Made by a program: the position numbers and the translations under genes. The notes beneath the pieces were generated by a model. That model saw only the letters and a list, made by a program, of their open reading frames with translations. It did not search any database and had not been told where the DNA came from. From Bacteroidales bacterium (GTDB taxonomy: Bacteria; Bacteroidota; Bacteroidia; Bacteroidales; Lentimicrobiaceae): DNA of 64,000 nucleotides. Location of the stretch: positions 293,501 through 357,500 of the forward strand of contig JADJEQ010000037.1 of the NCBI GenBank assembly GCA_016709025.1. The letters are read 5' to 3'. Position 1 is the first letter of the stretch. Each line of letters starts with the position of its first letter. Shown in pieces: positions 50,718-58,032 of this stretch.

Positions 50718-53660
50718 TCAGAACAACCATTGGCCGAGCGTAACGGTTACCGTATAGGTTCCCGGTGCGGTGACATTCAGGGTGGCTGTGGTGCCGACGA
50801 TATTGGTGCCGTCTGACCATGAGTAGCTGCCGCCGCCTGTGGCTGTCAGGTTGATCGAAGTCACCGAACAGGTCAGGATGGTCGTTGTTGGCGGGGTGAT
50901 CCCGGCAGTCGGTACGGCGATATCCTGGGTAATAACGATGCTTTCAGTATCAGAACAGCCATTGGCCAGCGTAACGGTTACCGTGTAGGTACCCGGTGCG
51001 GTGACATTCAGGGTGGCTGTGGTGCCGACGATATTGGTGCCGTCTGACCATGAATAGCTGCCGCCGCCCGTGGCTGTCAGGTTGATCGAAGTCACCGAAC
51101 AGGTCAGGATGGTCGTCGATGGCGGGGTAATCCCGGCGGTCGGTGCTGCAATATCCTGGGTGATGGTGATGCTTTCAGTATCAGAACAACCATTGGCCAG
51201 CGTAACGGTTACCGTATAGGTTCCCGGTGCAGTGACATTCAGGGTGGCTGTGGTGCCGACGATATTGGTGCCGTCTGACCATGAGTAGCTGCCGCCGCCC
51301 GTGGCTGTCAGGTTGATCGAAGTCACTGAACAGGTCAGGATGGTCGCTGTTGGCGGGGTGATCCCGGCAGTCGGTACAGCGATATCCTGGGTAATAACGA
51401 TGCTTTCAGTATCAGAACAACCATTGGCCAAAGTAACGGTTACCGTATAGGTTCCCGGTGCGGTGACATTCAGGGTGGCTGTGGTGCCTACGATATTGGT
51501 GCCGTCTGACCATGAATAGCTGCCGCCACCCGTGGCTGTCAGGTTGATCGAAGTCACTGAACAGGTCAGGATGGTCGTTGTTGGTGTATTGATAGCTGCA
51601 GCAGGTGCCGGCTTAACCACTACCGTTGAAGTCGCTGATCCCGTGCAATCATTTGCTGCAGTTCCGGTCACAGTATAAGATGAGTTTGATGCAGGTGAAA
51701 CAGTTATGGATGCATTCGTTGCCCCGCCTGGATTCCATATATATGATGCTGCACCTGAAGCTGTAATTGTTGTGCTGTTTCCATTGCATATTTCAATTTC
51801 AGTTGGATCGACTGTAACAGAGGGTGAAGGATTCACATTAACGACCACCTGATCCGATGAAGGACAGGCCCCGGATGCATTGGTAACTGTCAATGTATAT
51901 GTAGTCGTAACCGATGGGTTTGCTATCGGATTGGCAATATTGGGATTGTTAAGTCCGGTGGCCGGACTCCATGAATACAACACACCCCCTGAGCCATTTA
52001 ATTGAGTGCTTAAACCTGAGCAAATTGTTGCATCCGGCCCAGCATTGGCAACAATAGGCGTTGGACTCCCAATGGTTGCAGAGCCTGATACAGGGCTGTA
52101 ACAACTCCCCGGATCCCGCACGAGAATAGTATAAGAACCTGCAGCCAATCCGGTAAATGTATTTGATGTCTGCCAGGTGGACCCATTGTTTATTGAATAC
52201 TGGTAACTTCCGCTTCCACCTGTGGCATTCACAGTGATTACCCCATTGCTCTGACCTGAACATTGAGCGTTTGTCGCTGAAATTGAAGATATTATAACCT
52301 GTTCATATATATAAATATCCTGTTCTACATATACTACATTTTCTGCACACGGGCACGAATTACGAATCCTCACAATAAAGGTCTCGGCATTGTCACCGGC
52401 CCCATCATTAACAGCATAATATGGAATAACATAGGTAGCCTGACCTGCTGGTATTGTTATTTGCGCAGGAAATGGCTGACCTCCCGATGTCAGGATATCA
52501 GTTCCATTTACAGCAGTTCCGGACAACAATATATCTACAACGTATTCCTGTGATAGGTCAGTAGTCTGACGGGTAATGGTCAGGCTGTTGTCAGTGCATC
52601 CTTCAAAAATATTGTTATTGTTTGGTATTCCATTACCTATATGCGATAAGGCAACCTGCTCCGAAGAAAAACTGTTGCCTTCCAGAAAAATCCCTGAATC
52701 CCATTTACGGTCAGAAACATCAGCCAATGCAAGTTTGATGTGATAAGTCTGACAAGGCACCACCGTATGATAAGCGGTCAGCACTACCGTCCGTCCATCA
52801 TATTGCATATATATTCCGCCTCCGTTACCGCCACTGCTGGTAGTACCATCTCCATTATCAACATAATAAGCCGCATTCTGGGCAGGGCAGGTTGGATCAT
52901 TCGCCCAGTTTCTGTTATGACTGGCAGGAGAATATCTACCCTGTGCATGGATATTATTGATCGTAACCGGTGTAATTCCATCGGGTAATCTGGCAATGTT
53001 TTTTCCTGTAAGACCCGGATCATTGGTTATACCAGGTCCGGACAGTAAAAAGGCAAATACATCATTAAACTGAGAACATGACCATTCCAGGTATTCTTCA
53101 GATGCAAATACATATCGGAACTCGACTACGTTACCAGCTGGGATAAAGTCGAACTCGAGAACAGAAGCATCATATGTTGTATATCCTGAAATAAATTGCA
53201 GATCTGCATCCCCTGAAGTACCTACTTCCCTGGTTAAACTGGGTGAATTGTTAGGCCCTTCCGCATCGGCAATATAGCCCGTTGATAGGATCAGACCCTC
53301 ATCAATCGGAAAATTTGAGGTACCTTTATTAAAATAACCCAACCCCCGTTGATCGGCATTTGACGCATTCCATAAACCGGTAAATGTTACATTTGATGCC
53401 TGTAAACAACCTGTAACAAGCAGATTCTGAACAAGCTGAGTAGCCGAGTAAGCCGCATATGCAGCATTCTCATTAACAGCAATGGAACCAGAGGCTGATT
53501 TTCCGGTTACCTTTGGAGCTACCCGTTGTTCAGGTATCCTTTGAGAAACCCTTGGGTTTTGATTGCCGGTTTGAGCAGTGATAATCTGTACTGCGAAAAG
53601 CATAACCATTAGGGTTATAAGAGAGAATCTCATCCTAAATAAACGGTCATTTTTTTTCAT
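50718..53660 (-). CDS. N-terminal piece of the giant surface protein (choice-of-anchor L-like, SprB-like and PKD-like domains, first repeats)
   Basis: 980 residues and the genuine start (ATG at 53658-53660). Signal peptide about 1-30 (RFSLITLMVMLFAVQIITAQ). Residues about 75-360 look like a choice-of-anchor L domain: Cys-containing N-part, then FDFIPAGNVVEFRYVFASEEYLEWSCSQFNDVFAFLLSGPG, which is diagnostic. A SprB-like repeat (AQCSGQSNGVITVNATGGSGSYQYSINNGSTW...AGSYTILVRD) follows at about 465-540, then two PKD-like domains (ANAGPDATICSGLSTQLNGSGG; EIEICNGNSTTITASGAASYIWNPGG). The 77-residue repeats start about residue 690. Exported and probably surface-displayed; roles in adhesion or gliding are inferred. 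Confidence 0.85.
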   Translation of the reverse strand: MKKNDRLFRMRFSLITLMVMLFAVQIITAQTGNQNPRVSQRIPEQRVAPKVTGKSASGSIAVNENAAYAAYSATQLVQNLLVTGCLQASNVTFTGLWNASNADQRGLGYFNKGTSNFPIDEGLILSTGYIADAEGPNNSPSLTREVGTSGDADLQFISGYTTYDASVLEFDFIPAGNVVEFRYVFASEEYLEWSCSQFNDVFAFLLSGPGITNDPGLTGKNIARLPDGITPVTINNIHAQGRYSPASHNRNWANDPTCPAQNAAYYVDNGDGTTSSGGNGGGIYMQYDGRTVVLTAYHTVVPCQTYHIKLALADVSDRKWDSGIFLEGNSFSSEQVALSHIGNGIPNNNNIFEGCTDNSLTITRQTTDLSQEYVVDILLSGTAVNGTDILTSGGQPFPAQITIPAGQATYVIPYYAVNDGAGDNAETFIVRIRNSCPCAENVVYVEQDIYIYEQVIISSISATNAQCSGQSNGVITVNATGGSGSYQYSINNGSTWQTSNTFTGLAAGSYTILVRDPGSCYSPVSGSATIGSPTPIVANAGPDATICSGLSTQLNGSGGVLYSWSPATGLNNPNIANPIANPSVTTTYTLTVTNASGACPSSDQVVVNVNPSPSVTVDPTEIEICNGNSTTITASGAASYIWNPGGATNASITVSPASNSSYTVTGTAANDCTGSATSTVVVKPAPAAAINTPTTTILTCSVTSINLTATGGGSYSWSDGTNIVGTTATLNVTAPGTYTVTVTLANGCSDTESIVITQDIAVPTAGITPPTATILTCSVTSINLTATGGGSYSWSDGTNIVGTTATLNVTAPGTYTVTVTLANGCSDTESITITQDIAAPTAGITPPSTTILTCSVTSINLTATGGGSYSWSDGTNIVGTTATLNVTAPGTYTVTVTLANGCSDTESIVITQDIAVPTAGITPPTTTILTCSVTSINLTATGGGSYSWSDGTNIVGTTATLNVTAPGTYTVTVTLGQWLF

Positions 53661-53878
53661 AACACATTGATTTTATAATTAATAGATAAGTTATATGTTT
53701 ATATTAAAATTTACACAGAAGAAAATATCAGAAAAAACTATGCTAATTCAATTTACCTGGTTAATATGATCAGCCATTGATGTGCCGCATCAGCCCTGAA
53801 TCTTTTTACTCCGGAAGAAATTGCGTTATATGTAAAACTAATGCAGCTATTATTGCCAAAGTATGTTTATAAGTTTAG

Positions 53879-53901
53879 TTCCCGGATTATCTGTCCGGGA
53901 A
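53879..53901. promoter_or_regulatory. Hairpin in the intergenic region upstream of the giant gene
   Basis: TTCCCGGA (53879-53886) pairs with TCCGGGAA (53894-53901) around a 7-base loop, about 220 bases upstream of the giant gene. The rest of the 629-base gap 53661-54289 is AT-rich; apart from the -7 element noted for the regulator gene I see nothing in it. Confidence 0.4.
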
Positions 53902-54200
53902 ACCAATGTGAATTTGAAATATCAACAAAATCCTTCAGAAAAAATCCAACTAAGTTTGTTATTACAGAATGGCGAGCTCCTGAAGTTATATAAGTAAGTT
54001 ACAGGTCTCCGGTTTGTTTTACGAATGCTTCTTAACAATCAATAATTTTAAGTTCAACATGCATAATTTAATCAAAATAACCCTCTAAGAATTTTGGTGC
54101 AAATTAGAACAATTAACCAGCATGGGGTAGGGTAAATTCAATAAAATTCTTATACGCTAAAATACGTAAGAAAAAAATTACAATAATTGAATTTACGAAT

Positions 54201-54208
54201 TAACTTTG
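54201..54208 (+). promoter_or_regulatory. Candidate -7 element (TAACTTTG) for the first response regulator
   Basis: Matches TAnnTTTG, 82 bases before the ATG; no -33 TTTG at the right distance. Confidence 0.35.
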
Positions 54209-54289
54209 TTTCACCAAGAAAATTAAAACTGGAAAGTTATATGTTAAAACATGACTATCAGATTATTGTAATTCAATAAAGAATCAGAG

Positions 54290-54955
54290 ATGGGCACTTT
54301 AAAAAAAATCATGCTGGTAGATGATGATGCTGTAGTCCGTACAGGATTGAGGGGAATCATCGGATTTTCGCATCTTTTTGAAATTGCAGGAGAGGCTACA
54401 AACGGGGTGCAATTTCTGAACATTCTACCTTCATCAGATATTGATTTTGTTATACTAGACCTGACGATGCCAGGTATGTATGGAACTGAAGTTGCAAAAA
54501 AAGCACTCGAAATCAAACCCACCCTCAGAATCATTATATTTAGTGCGAATGTCGAGAAAGATGAATTGATTCTACTCCTTGAAATGGGAATATTCGGTTA
54601 TATTCTCAAGACTGAGGGCTTTGAACAGATAATAAAAGCCCTGACCAATGCAGCCAATGGCCTCCCCTATTTTTCACCTGAATTGGTTGGACAGGTGATT
54701 CAATTCAATGTAATGCACCCTGTTCATCATGAATTTACCCGACGTGAAACTGAAATTCTGGGCTTCATGTGCAAAGGATTAAACCTTGATGAGATTGCAG
54801 GAAAGTTATTTGTAAGTATCCGGACAATTGAAAAGCACCGGTCAAATATGCTGACAAAGACAAGGAAAAAATCAACACTTGAACTGGTGCTTTACGCAAT
54901 AAAGAACGGAATTATAAGTATTGGTAAAATTGACTATAAGTCAGGTTCTGATTGA
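54290..54955 (+). CDS. NarL/FixJ-type response regulator (receiver + LuxR HTH)
   Basis: 221 residues. Receiver domain 1-~120 with acidic triad Asp11-13 (VDDDAV), phospho-acceptor Asp57 (VILDLTMPG), Ser85 (IIFSAN) and Lys107 (YILKTE): a complete, functional set. LuxR-type HTH about 150-210 (TRRETEILGFMCKGLNLDEIAGKLFVSIRTIEKHRSNML). No sensor kinase lies nearby, so the partner is encoded elsewhere. It is divergent from the giant surface-protein gene and followed by a paralogue. Confidence 0.92.
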   Translation: MGTLKKIMLVDDDAVVRTGLRGIIGFSHLFEIAGEATNGVQFLNILPSSDIDFVILDLTMPGMYGTEVAKKALEIKPTLRIIIFSANVEKDELILLLEMGIFGYILKTEGFEQIIKALTNAANGLPYFSPELVGQVIQFNVMHPVHHEFTRRETEILGFMCKGLNLDEIAGKLFVSIRTIEKHRSNMLTKTRKKSTLELVLYAIKNGIISIGKIDYKSGSD

Positions 54956-55086
54956 AAAAACCAAACAATACTGACCATATTGTCATTTAATTAAGAATCT
55001 GGTATTCATGCTTTGTCGCATCACAAGACCAAAAGATTCAGTGTAAATAAAAAGCCTGAGTAATAATTATTTTAACAATATCCAAA

Positions 55087-55743
55087 ATGAAGGATGCTTT
55101 CAGAATATTCATTTCAGACCCTCATACGATCTTTCGTGAAGGCATAAAGAAAATAATATCCGCTAATCCGGGTCTTATAATTGCCGGTGAATCTGATAAT
55201 ATTCATGAGTTAAGTGAATCTTTGATGAGAACCCGGCCTGACCTTTTGTTGATTTACACTTTACCATTCAAAGCGGGCATGGAAGTAGCCGAATCAATCA
55301 TGATTGATTTTCCCGGTCTTAAAATCGTGCTGTTGACCAACATTTCGAGACATCCTGAACTTTACACAGCTTATATCAAAGGAATCGCGGGTATTATTCA
55401 CAAAGCCATCGGCGAAGAGGAATTACTTATTGCCTTTGAAACACTCAGAAAAGGATTTCCTTACTATTCCCAGGAAATTCTGCCCTATTTGCTCAAAAGG
55501 CAGCCTTCAGGATCATCTAATTCCGGTCATAAACGGGAAGAATGGACAGAAAGGGAAATAACAGTTCTGAAATACATTTGTAAAGGGTACAATAATTCGG
55601 AAATTTCAGAGCTCCTCAATCTGAAATCCAGGTCAATTGAAGGTCACAAATCACGGATGATAGTAAAAGCCTGTGTCCCCAATACAATTAATCTTGTTCT
55701 ATACGCTTTAAAAAACAGACTTGTCAACATCAATGATTTGTAA
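55087..55743 (+). CDS. LuxR-type regulator with a degenerate receiver domain
   Basis: 218 residues, paralogous to the preceding regulator. The receiver fold is kept (FISDPHTIFREGIKKIISANPGLIIAGES, Asp11; HKAIGEEE, Lys106) but the position of the phospho-acceptor is Tyr57 (LLLIYTLPFKAGME, against VILDLTMPG in the neighbour), and Ser/Thr is present at position 84. It therefore cannot be phosphorylated in the normal way. The LuxR HTH (TEREITVLKYICKGYNNSEISELLNLKSRSIEGHKSRMI) looks intact. The gap to the first regulator is 131 bases. Likely works by protein contact or ligand, or by heterodimer with its neighbour; this is inference. Confidence 0.88.
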   Translation: MKDAFRIFISDPHTIFREGIKKIISANPGLIIAGESDNIHELSESLMRTRPDLLLIYTLPFKAGMEVAESIMIDFPGLKIVLLTNISRHPELYTAYIKGIAGIIHKAIGEEELLIAFETLRKGFPYYSQEILPYLLKRQPSGSSNSGHKREEWTEREITVLKYICKGYNNSEISELLNLKSRSIEGHKSRMIVKACVPNTINLVLYALKNRLVNINDL

Positions 55744-55796
55744 CTGGCCATCAGTTGCATTTCTGGTGAATTAGCTTTCGAAAACCAACCCTCGAT

Positions 55797-56930
55797 TTAC
55801 AGGATTTCCGGATCCTTTTTATTCCTGTATCTTACAAGAGCAATCCGGTATATCCAGACCAAAAGGCTGGTAATCAATGTAATTCCGGCGAACCAAAGCA
55901 TAAGCTGAACTGTAGAAACCGACTTATAAAAGGTGGTCGCCAGGTTGCCGATGATCAACCATTGAAACACATAGAAAGCTGTTACATTTCGGCCGGTCCA
56001 TTTGAGGTATTTCACTACAGGGTTTTCAGGCAGATATTTGATGAGTAAAAGTATCAGGGTTGCCCATGCCAGGAGAAATAACAAAGCCCATAGAAAATAG
56101 GAAACAGAATGATGATAGTAGGCATGAAGGTCAGTGGTTACTTTGAATCCGAAAGGGAAGAAAACAGCAAGGGGAATGAGCATTAACAAAGCCGAAAGGG
56201 CAAACTTTGTCCGGGGTATATTTGTCTGACCAAATCTTGCAATGATCAGATTTAAGCAATAACCGGCAAGAGGATATGCTAACCAGGGGAAAAGTGGAAA
56301 ATAGGACCACCAGGTTGACCTGTAAAAATAGGACAGCAGGTAATCAGACCAGCTGTTGTTACCATCAACGGCAGGCAGAAAAGTCGTGACCGATGCCACA
56401 ATCAGCGTTACGATTGACCAGAGAAACACTTTATCGCGCAAGACCAGGCGAAACAAAGCTACAAAGATGATGCTGAGCCCGGCAAGGAAAAGAATGTCAA
56501 CCCCAAAAAGGTAAGGTAGTGGACTTAGGGTAGATTGACCGGTAAGAATATGATAGAACAGGTGCAAGTTCAACCCGGCATTTAGTAAAAATCCGTAAAC
56601 AATCAGCCTGAGTCCACGACCAATAAATGAAACCAACCCATCAACAGATGTTGCCAGAAAGTAACCCATTACTACCATAAATACCGGGGCAGCAGGTGGG
56701 CCACCGAGAAACAACGAAATCTTTCCCCATATACTGTAATAAATTTCAGGCAAAGCAAATAGCTCCATCAGGTGAACCTGAATCATTAGCAGAACAGCCA
56801 ACCCTTTGAGTAAATCGGGAAGCAACAGCCTTCCGGAATCGGATTTTAAATCAGAATCTATGTTGGAATCAACCATTTCATCGTGCTGTTTCATGATACA
56901 ATCAGCAAACATAATATTATCATCATTCAA
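55797..56930 (-). CDS. HGSNAT/DUF1624-like multi-pass membrane acyltransferase
   Basis: 377 residues. About ten membrane helices after a polar N-terminal ~35 residues. The first helix region RLLLPDLLKGLAVLLMIQVHLMELFALPE has the R...D-x-x-K/R-G-x-A-x-x-x-M-x-x-x-H signature shared by heparan-alpha-glucosaminide N-acetyltransferase-like (DUF1624) and related acyltransferases, with the His as likely catalytic residue. The last helices (WTGRNVTAFYVFQWLIIGNLA) resemble the same group. Probably moves an acyl group across the inner membrane onto a glycan; the substrate is unknown. Convergent with the second regulator gene. Confidence 0.7.
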   Translation of the reverse strand: MNDDNIMFADCIMKQHDEMVDSNIDSDLKSDSGRLLLPDLLKGLAVLLMIQVHLMELFALPEIYYSIWGKISLFLGGPPAAPVFMVVMGYFLATSVDGLVSFIGRGLRLIVYGFLLNAGLNLHLFYHILTGQSTLSPLPYLFGVDILFLAGLSIIFVALFRLVLRDKVFLWSIVTLIVASVTTFLPAVDGNNSWSDYLLSYFYRSTWWSYFPLFPWLAYPLAGYCLNLIIARFGQTNIPRTKFALSALLMLIPLAVFFPFGFKVTTDLHAYYHHSVSYFLWALLFLLAWATLILLLIKYLPENPVVKYLKWTGRNVTAFYVFQWLIIGNLATTFYKSVSTVQLMLWFAGITLITSLLVWIYRIALVRYRNKKDPEIL

Positions 56931-57000
56931 TGCATCAGGGGTATAAAAATCTTGTACAATAAAAAGGGAATACTATAACTAATCACCCCGCAGAGCCAAA

Positions 57001-57008
57001 TAAATTTG
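57001..57008 (+). promoter_or_regulatory. Candidate -7 element (TAAATTTG) for the T9SS cargo gene
   Basis: Fits TAnnTTTG, 38 bases before the ATG; no matching -33 element. Confidence 0.35.
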
Positions 57009-57046
57009 CGACTTAAAGCACTCAGAATCCTAAACCAAGAATTATC

Positions 57047-57829
57047 ATGAAAAAAATCGTCTTAAGCCTGCTTTTAATGACTTCCGGTATTGCATTCGGG
57101 CAAATTCCTCTGGAAAATAATTACAGCTATTCCGGAACCTATTCCCGGCTTACGGTTTCAGGTTATAAGTTTTACCTGATGGATGTAGCATTGGCCCAAT
57201 GCCGGATTTTCAATACAAATCATACACCATGGAAAACCCTTAACCTGAGTGTTCCGACTGGTAACTACCTGTACGATTTAAAATACCTGTCCGAAGGACT
57301 ATTCACGAGTGACAATTCCCTGTGCCTCGGTTATGTCTATTACATCTATGACGAAATCACTGCCATCTATACCTTTAACGCCAAAATAGTGAAGGAAAAC
57401 GGAACAGAATTGCTTTCTATTCCCGGCTGCCAGTATATGGAAGTGGTAGATCTGGAAAGTGAAGGTTTTAAACTGGTTGCTTATTGTTACGATTATTCTG
57501 TATCTCCTTATACTATTCAAACCAGGATTTACTCACTTCCGGGCCAGTTAACCGCTACTGAAAACCATACATTGCCTGCGGCTAAAAATCTTCCTTACCC
57601 GAATCCGGCGCTTGATTATATAAACATAAAATACAGATTACCAGCTGGTTCTATTTCCGGAAATCTTGTTATCACTGACCTGCAGGGGAAAATAACAGAT
57701 GAACTGATCATTAACAGCAATGCTGACAGAATTACACTCCCGACCGGGCGCTATAAACCGGGTATGTATATCTATTCTGTCGAATCAAACAACCAGCGGT
57801 TTGAAACCGGAAGGTTCCTGGTAAAATAA
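57047..57829 (+). CDS. Secreted protein with type IX secretion C-terminal sorting domain
   Basis: 260 residues. Signal peptide MKKIVLSLLLMTSGIAFGQ. Residues ~20-170 are beta-rich with no domain I recognise (YLMDVALAQCRIFNTNHTPWKTLNLSVPTG). Residues ~185-260 are a type A T9SS C-terminal domain: LPYPNPALDYINIKYRLP, then LVITDLQGKITDELI and GMYIYSVESNNQRFETGRFLVK. This sends the protein through the type IX machinery to the surface. None of the T9SS machine genes is in the window. Confidence 0.85.
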   Translation: MKKIVLSLLLMTSGIAFGQIPLENNYSYSGTYSRLTVSGYKFYLMDVALAQCRIFNTNHTPWKTLNLSVPTGNYLYDLKYLSEGLFTSDNSLCLGYVYYIYDEITAIYTFNAKIVKENGTELLSIPGCQYMEVVDLESEGFKLVAYCYDYSVSPYTIQTRIYSLPGQLTATENHTLPAAKNLPYPNPALDYINIKYRLPAGSISGNLVITDLQGKITDELIINSNADRITLPTGRYKPGMYIYSVESNNQRFETGRFLVK

Positions 57830-57850
57830 TTGCAGACAACATTAAAATTA

Positions 57851-57882
57851 CTGTAGGGACACGACATGTCGTGTCCCTACAG
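57851..57882. repeat. 32-bp perfect palindrome with core GACACGACATGTCGTGTC
   Basis: A perfect palindrome centred between 57866 and 57867. Same core as the copy at 57950-57999. It lies between convergent genes, just after the T9SS cargo gene. Confidence 0.85.
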
Positions 57883-57949
57883 CCATTTTAATGGAAACTC
57901 CTGTTCTTATGATAAGCTGGGCTTGATCTGGCCGGGTAACAGCGCAGTG

Positions 57950-57999
57950 TAAACAAAATCGCAGGGACACGACATGTCGTGTCCCTGCGATTTTGTTTA
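57950..57999. repeat. 50-bp perfect palindrome, second copy of the GACACGACATGTCGTGTC element
   Basis: The 28-bp core (57961-57988) is flanked by perfectly complementary TAAACAAAATC (57950-57960) and GATTTTGTTTA (57989-57999), so 25 pairs with no loop beyond the centre. The A/T flanks make it a plausible two-way terminator for the convergent genes on either side. Confidence 0.85.
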
Positions 58000-58032
58000 T
58001 TGCACTTCAATTATTCTATAGAGATAGAATTA

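Larger units (their letters stand above)
38712..51590 (-). repeat. About 56 tandem 231-bp (77-aa) repeats
   Basis: Anchored on the codons for Y-S-W-S-D-G, copies recur every 231 bases from about 38839 to 51502; I count 56. Each unit runs PTAGITPPTTTILTCSV, TSINLTATGGGSYSWSDG, TNIVGTTATLNVTAPGTY, TVTVTLANGCSDTESIVI, TQDIAV. Each has two cysteines (LTC and NGC) that could form an internal disulfide, and the Gly-Gly-x-Y-x-W plus 'APGTYTVTVT' pattern of PKD/Ig-like bacterial adhesion repeats. Since 231 is a multiple of three, gain or loss of units keeps the frame. Copies differ at a few recurring positions only. Confidence 0.95.
37149..53660 (-). pseudogene. Giant tandem-repeat surface protein locus, frame-broken as given
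   Basis: Read as one gene this locus would encode roughly 5,500 residues. Order: signal peptide, choice-of-anchor L-like domain, SprB-like repeat, two PKD-like domains, about 56 copies of a 77-residue repeat, a unique region, a DUF11-like domain and a dockerin-like end. The frame breaks at about 50737 (+1), 50513 (-1), 49582, 48222, 46385 (about 20-base duplication), 44090-44330 (many), 43617, 43565, 43530, 43160-43185, 42960-43000, 42172, 41624, 40663 and 39424. Repeats on both sides remain near-identical and start and end domains are intact, so I suspect consensus errors in a hard-to-assemble repeat; if the breaks are real, this is a pseudogene. The pieces are listed separately. Confidence 0.6.

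Noticed and set aside
50700..50760. Programmed frameshift in the giant gene
   Set aside because: No slippery heptamer with a downstream structure was seen; the +1 is cancelled nearby and similar single-base indels recur throughout the array, which fits sequence error better.
38712..51590. Tandem insertion sequences
   Set aside because: Each unit is a coding 77-residue domain in one frame, with no transposase or terminal inverted repeats.
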